Shown here one piece after another: positions 61,801-64,000 of a stretch of 64,000 nt of DNA. The notes beneath the pieces were generated by a model that had not been told where the DNA came from, made no database searches, and saw nothing but the letters and a program-made list of their open reading frames with translations. The DNA is from Numida meleagris. Lineage: Eukaryota > Chordata > Aves > Galliformes > Numididae. The position numbers were made by a program, and so were the translations under genes. Numbering within the stretch: the stretch's first letter is position 1; each line of letters begins with the position of its first letter. Where the stretch lies: positions 15,131,791-15,195,790 of the forward strand of contig NC_034438.1 in NCBI RefSeq assembly GCF_002078875.1, in the 5' to 3' direction.

Positions 61801-64000
61801 TGAGAAAAGCTTTTATGTCTAGAGGGAGTTTTCTTTAGAAACTTCAGATAAAATGAATGTCACAAACTCTTGAAATTCATTCATCTTGAATCAAGTACTC
61901 CATTTAGACAAGGGTTTCATAAGCAATTTTAACAATATTTAAGACTAAAGCATATATATGTTTTTCAATATCTGTTTTCAGTTCCCTCTTCTTTTTTTTT
62001 TCTGAAATAAAGTGATCCTGGGGGAAGATCTTCAGTCTTTGTTTATGCATAGACAGAAACTATTCCATATTTCAGAGAGATTTTTTATTTATTCTTTGTA
62101 TCCATAGGCTAAAATGAAGCAATTTCATTCTACCCCATATATGATGTTCAAAGGCATGAATAGCCAGCTCTGTAAAGAAAACATATATTTGCTTTCTATG
62201 TTTCTTTCAACATTTTGTTCAAAAATAGCTAAAGAAGTTATTTCATGAATAAGAGTAGAACGTTTAAGGATTCTTTACCATTACATAGGATATATGTGCC
62301 GGAAATGGCACTATTTATTTTTACGCTACAAACCACTCAAGTTCAAGTATTAGAGATAAGTAAGCTAATTTAATAAAATAAAATCCCTTGTGCCACTGAA
62401 AAGTTTTTATTACCCTAGGCTTGAAATTATCTTGGATTCCAGACAACTATATTTCAAATACACTGTTTGTCCTACGGAAGCAATGTTTTTCAGATTTGTA
62501 GCTCTCAGTAAAATAGAACCAAATCTAATGTTTGTATTTGTAAATATACAAAAGGAGTTTAGTCAAACTACCCTTTTCTACATTTATTATTTTAAGGATA
62601 TTTTCTCAAGGTATAAACTGAAAAGAATATAGTCAAGATACAGATCCATATATTAATGTGCATTTCTGTGTCAATATTTCAACTCTTCAGTCAGGCTGGT
62701 ATGCTAAACTTTTATGAGGAGAAGTAATCTAAGGCTGTAACATTATCACATTTTGTTCACGCACTTAATTGTTGATTCTTTAGGCAACTAAATGCAGATG
62801 AGATTTTCAATATGTGCTTGCTCATAAATGTTCTAACATCTCTTCATCCTAAAATATCAAAAAGGAACATTTTAAATTAAATACAAAGCTTTTCGTAAGG
62901 GAATCATATGTCTTTTTGACATGTTCTTCTGTTTTTGCATGTAATATGAATGTACTGCAAGGATCCGTTTTAACTGTACATACAGTTTCTTAGATTTTGG
63001 TGATTACAGAGATTGAAAACCTTCTATCATACCCAGTTTAACCGTTAGAAATTCACTGAGTAGAAAAGGTTGTTCCTATCAGTTTTTTCTTGATAACGGA
63101 AAAGCAAAATTTATTTGATCTAATTCTGAACATTTATTTATAAATTAACCAGGATGTAAAAAGCAGTCGTGCTAAAATGAAAAGATTTTTTTGAACATTC
63201 CAGATATTTTTGCTAAAAAAGCAGCCTTTCTGTGAAGAAACTTTTTCTTTTCTAACCTTAGTAGCAAAGTCAAGTATTTTAGAAATGTTATCAACTACTC
63301 AGATGATACTGTGACTTCCAATAGTTGAAAAGCATTTATTTTATATCTATCTCTTGATATCTCTTCATTATCTTCTTGTCTTCCAGCTAACACATGCTAC
63401 CATCCATTTACGGTAGCCAGTTAGTGGCCCTGAAGCTTTATTAAATATGGTTACTGACTTTATGTTGTCATTCTCCCTAGAGTTGTGATATGTCAGGTAC
63501 ATGAGACCCATCTAAAGCATGGTGCTATTTGTGGCCCTAGAGGGCATGGAAAAAATTCCCTGTGCTCTTTTTCCTCTGAGTACATTTAACCTTCACAGTG
63601 TATGATGAAGTGTTAGCTATCCTCTTGCTTTCAGCTGAGTGAGTGCAGGAGAGAGCTGGTAGTATAACTGGGAGCTGTAACATGAGATTTCAAACCCAAA
63701 TCTCAGAGCAGAAGACTATGATGCTGTTTGATTTCATCCAAAATGAAATACATCTTTTAAAATTTAGAACAGTTTTGTTTGACGTGACTATACATGTGTG
63801 GTAGTCAACCAGTTAATATTCTACTTGAACAAACTTTGCTTAATAAAAAAGATGGATTGCTCTCTGGAAATAATGCTTCTTATTTATTACCTAGGAAATT
63901 ACAACAGGTATGAAGAGCACAGTAACATTGTTTGATAGAGCGAATGTTCAGCTAGAAAACACTATTTTTCAGCATAACAACCACCATCAGCCGTGTGTTT
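58871..64000. other. AT-rich desert, no gene seen
   Basis: No recognised exon, RNA gene or transposon. A CTCF-like string, GCCCTAGAGGGCAT, occurs at 63,534-63,547. Frames of 60-80 codons on both strands have no family resemblance. Confidence 0.5.
63534..63547 (+). promoter_or_regulatory. candidate CTCF site
   Basis: GCCCTAGAGGGCAT matches the inner CTCF core YAGRKGGCA perfectly, with mismatches at both ends of the 14-base consensus (11 of 14 by my count). It could be a boundary of the desert, or chance. Confidence 0.2.

Noticed and set aside
1..64000. CRISPR arrays, tRNA genes, common microRNA precursors (let-7, miR-9, miR-124, miR-137)
   Set aside because: I looked for their repeats, B-box-like strings or mature sequences by eye on both strands and found none; a covariance-model search would be the decisive test.

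Overview
This window looks like a stretch of bird nuclear genome, a galliform or similar. It is mostly AT-rich DNA with no recognisable protein-coding exon. All the confidently recognised transposable elements are CR1 LINE fragments ending in the diagnostic ATTCTATG-type 3' octamer repeats, which is the usual picture in birds. CR1 also occurs in turtles and crocodilians, so 'bird' is an inference, though a strong one. No bacterial-style operons, CRISPR arrays, tRNA or rRNA genes were seen.

Layout. Positions 1 to about 27,700 are a gene-desert-like left flank. It carries one sense CR1 3' end (3638-4055), a head-to-tail pair of antisense CR1 fragments (7469-8640) and a possible decayed hAT transposon (about 24,090-24,330). 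Positions 27,700-35,100 are very different: at least six short CpG islands alternate with AT-rich blocks full of homeodomain-type, GGATTA (OTX/PITX-type), PBX-MEIS-type, GATA-type and RUNX-type motifs. Two very long polypyrimidine microsatellites interrupt this hub; one contains a 606-base assembly gap. Positions 35,100-64,000 are again desert, with two more CR1 fragments (37,388-37,552 and 49,107-49,165), simple repeats and a few stretches that look like conserved non-coding DNA. From about 49.2 kb to the end I recognise no transposable element.

Interpretation. The CpG hub has the composition of a developmental regulator locus: promoters, first exons and enhancers around a transcription factor or a long non-coding RNA. 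I could not identify an exon of any known gene. The best transcript clues are a TATA box on the minus strand at the edge of the first CpG island (27,713-27,720), a CCAAT box at about 34,064, and a near-consensus splice donor on the plus strand at 33,651/33,652. The only protein-coding sequence I can name is the decayed CR1 reverse transcriptase C-terminal region on the minus strand at 7563-8549. All motif-based regulatory calls are inferences from reading; cross-species alignment and RNA data would decide them.
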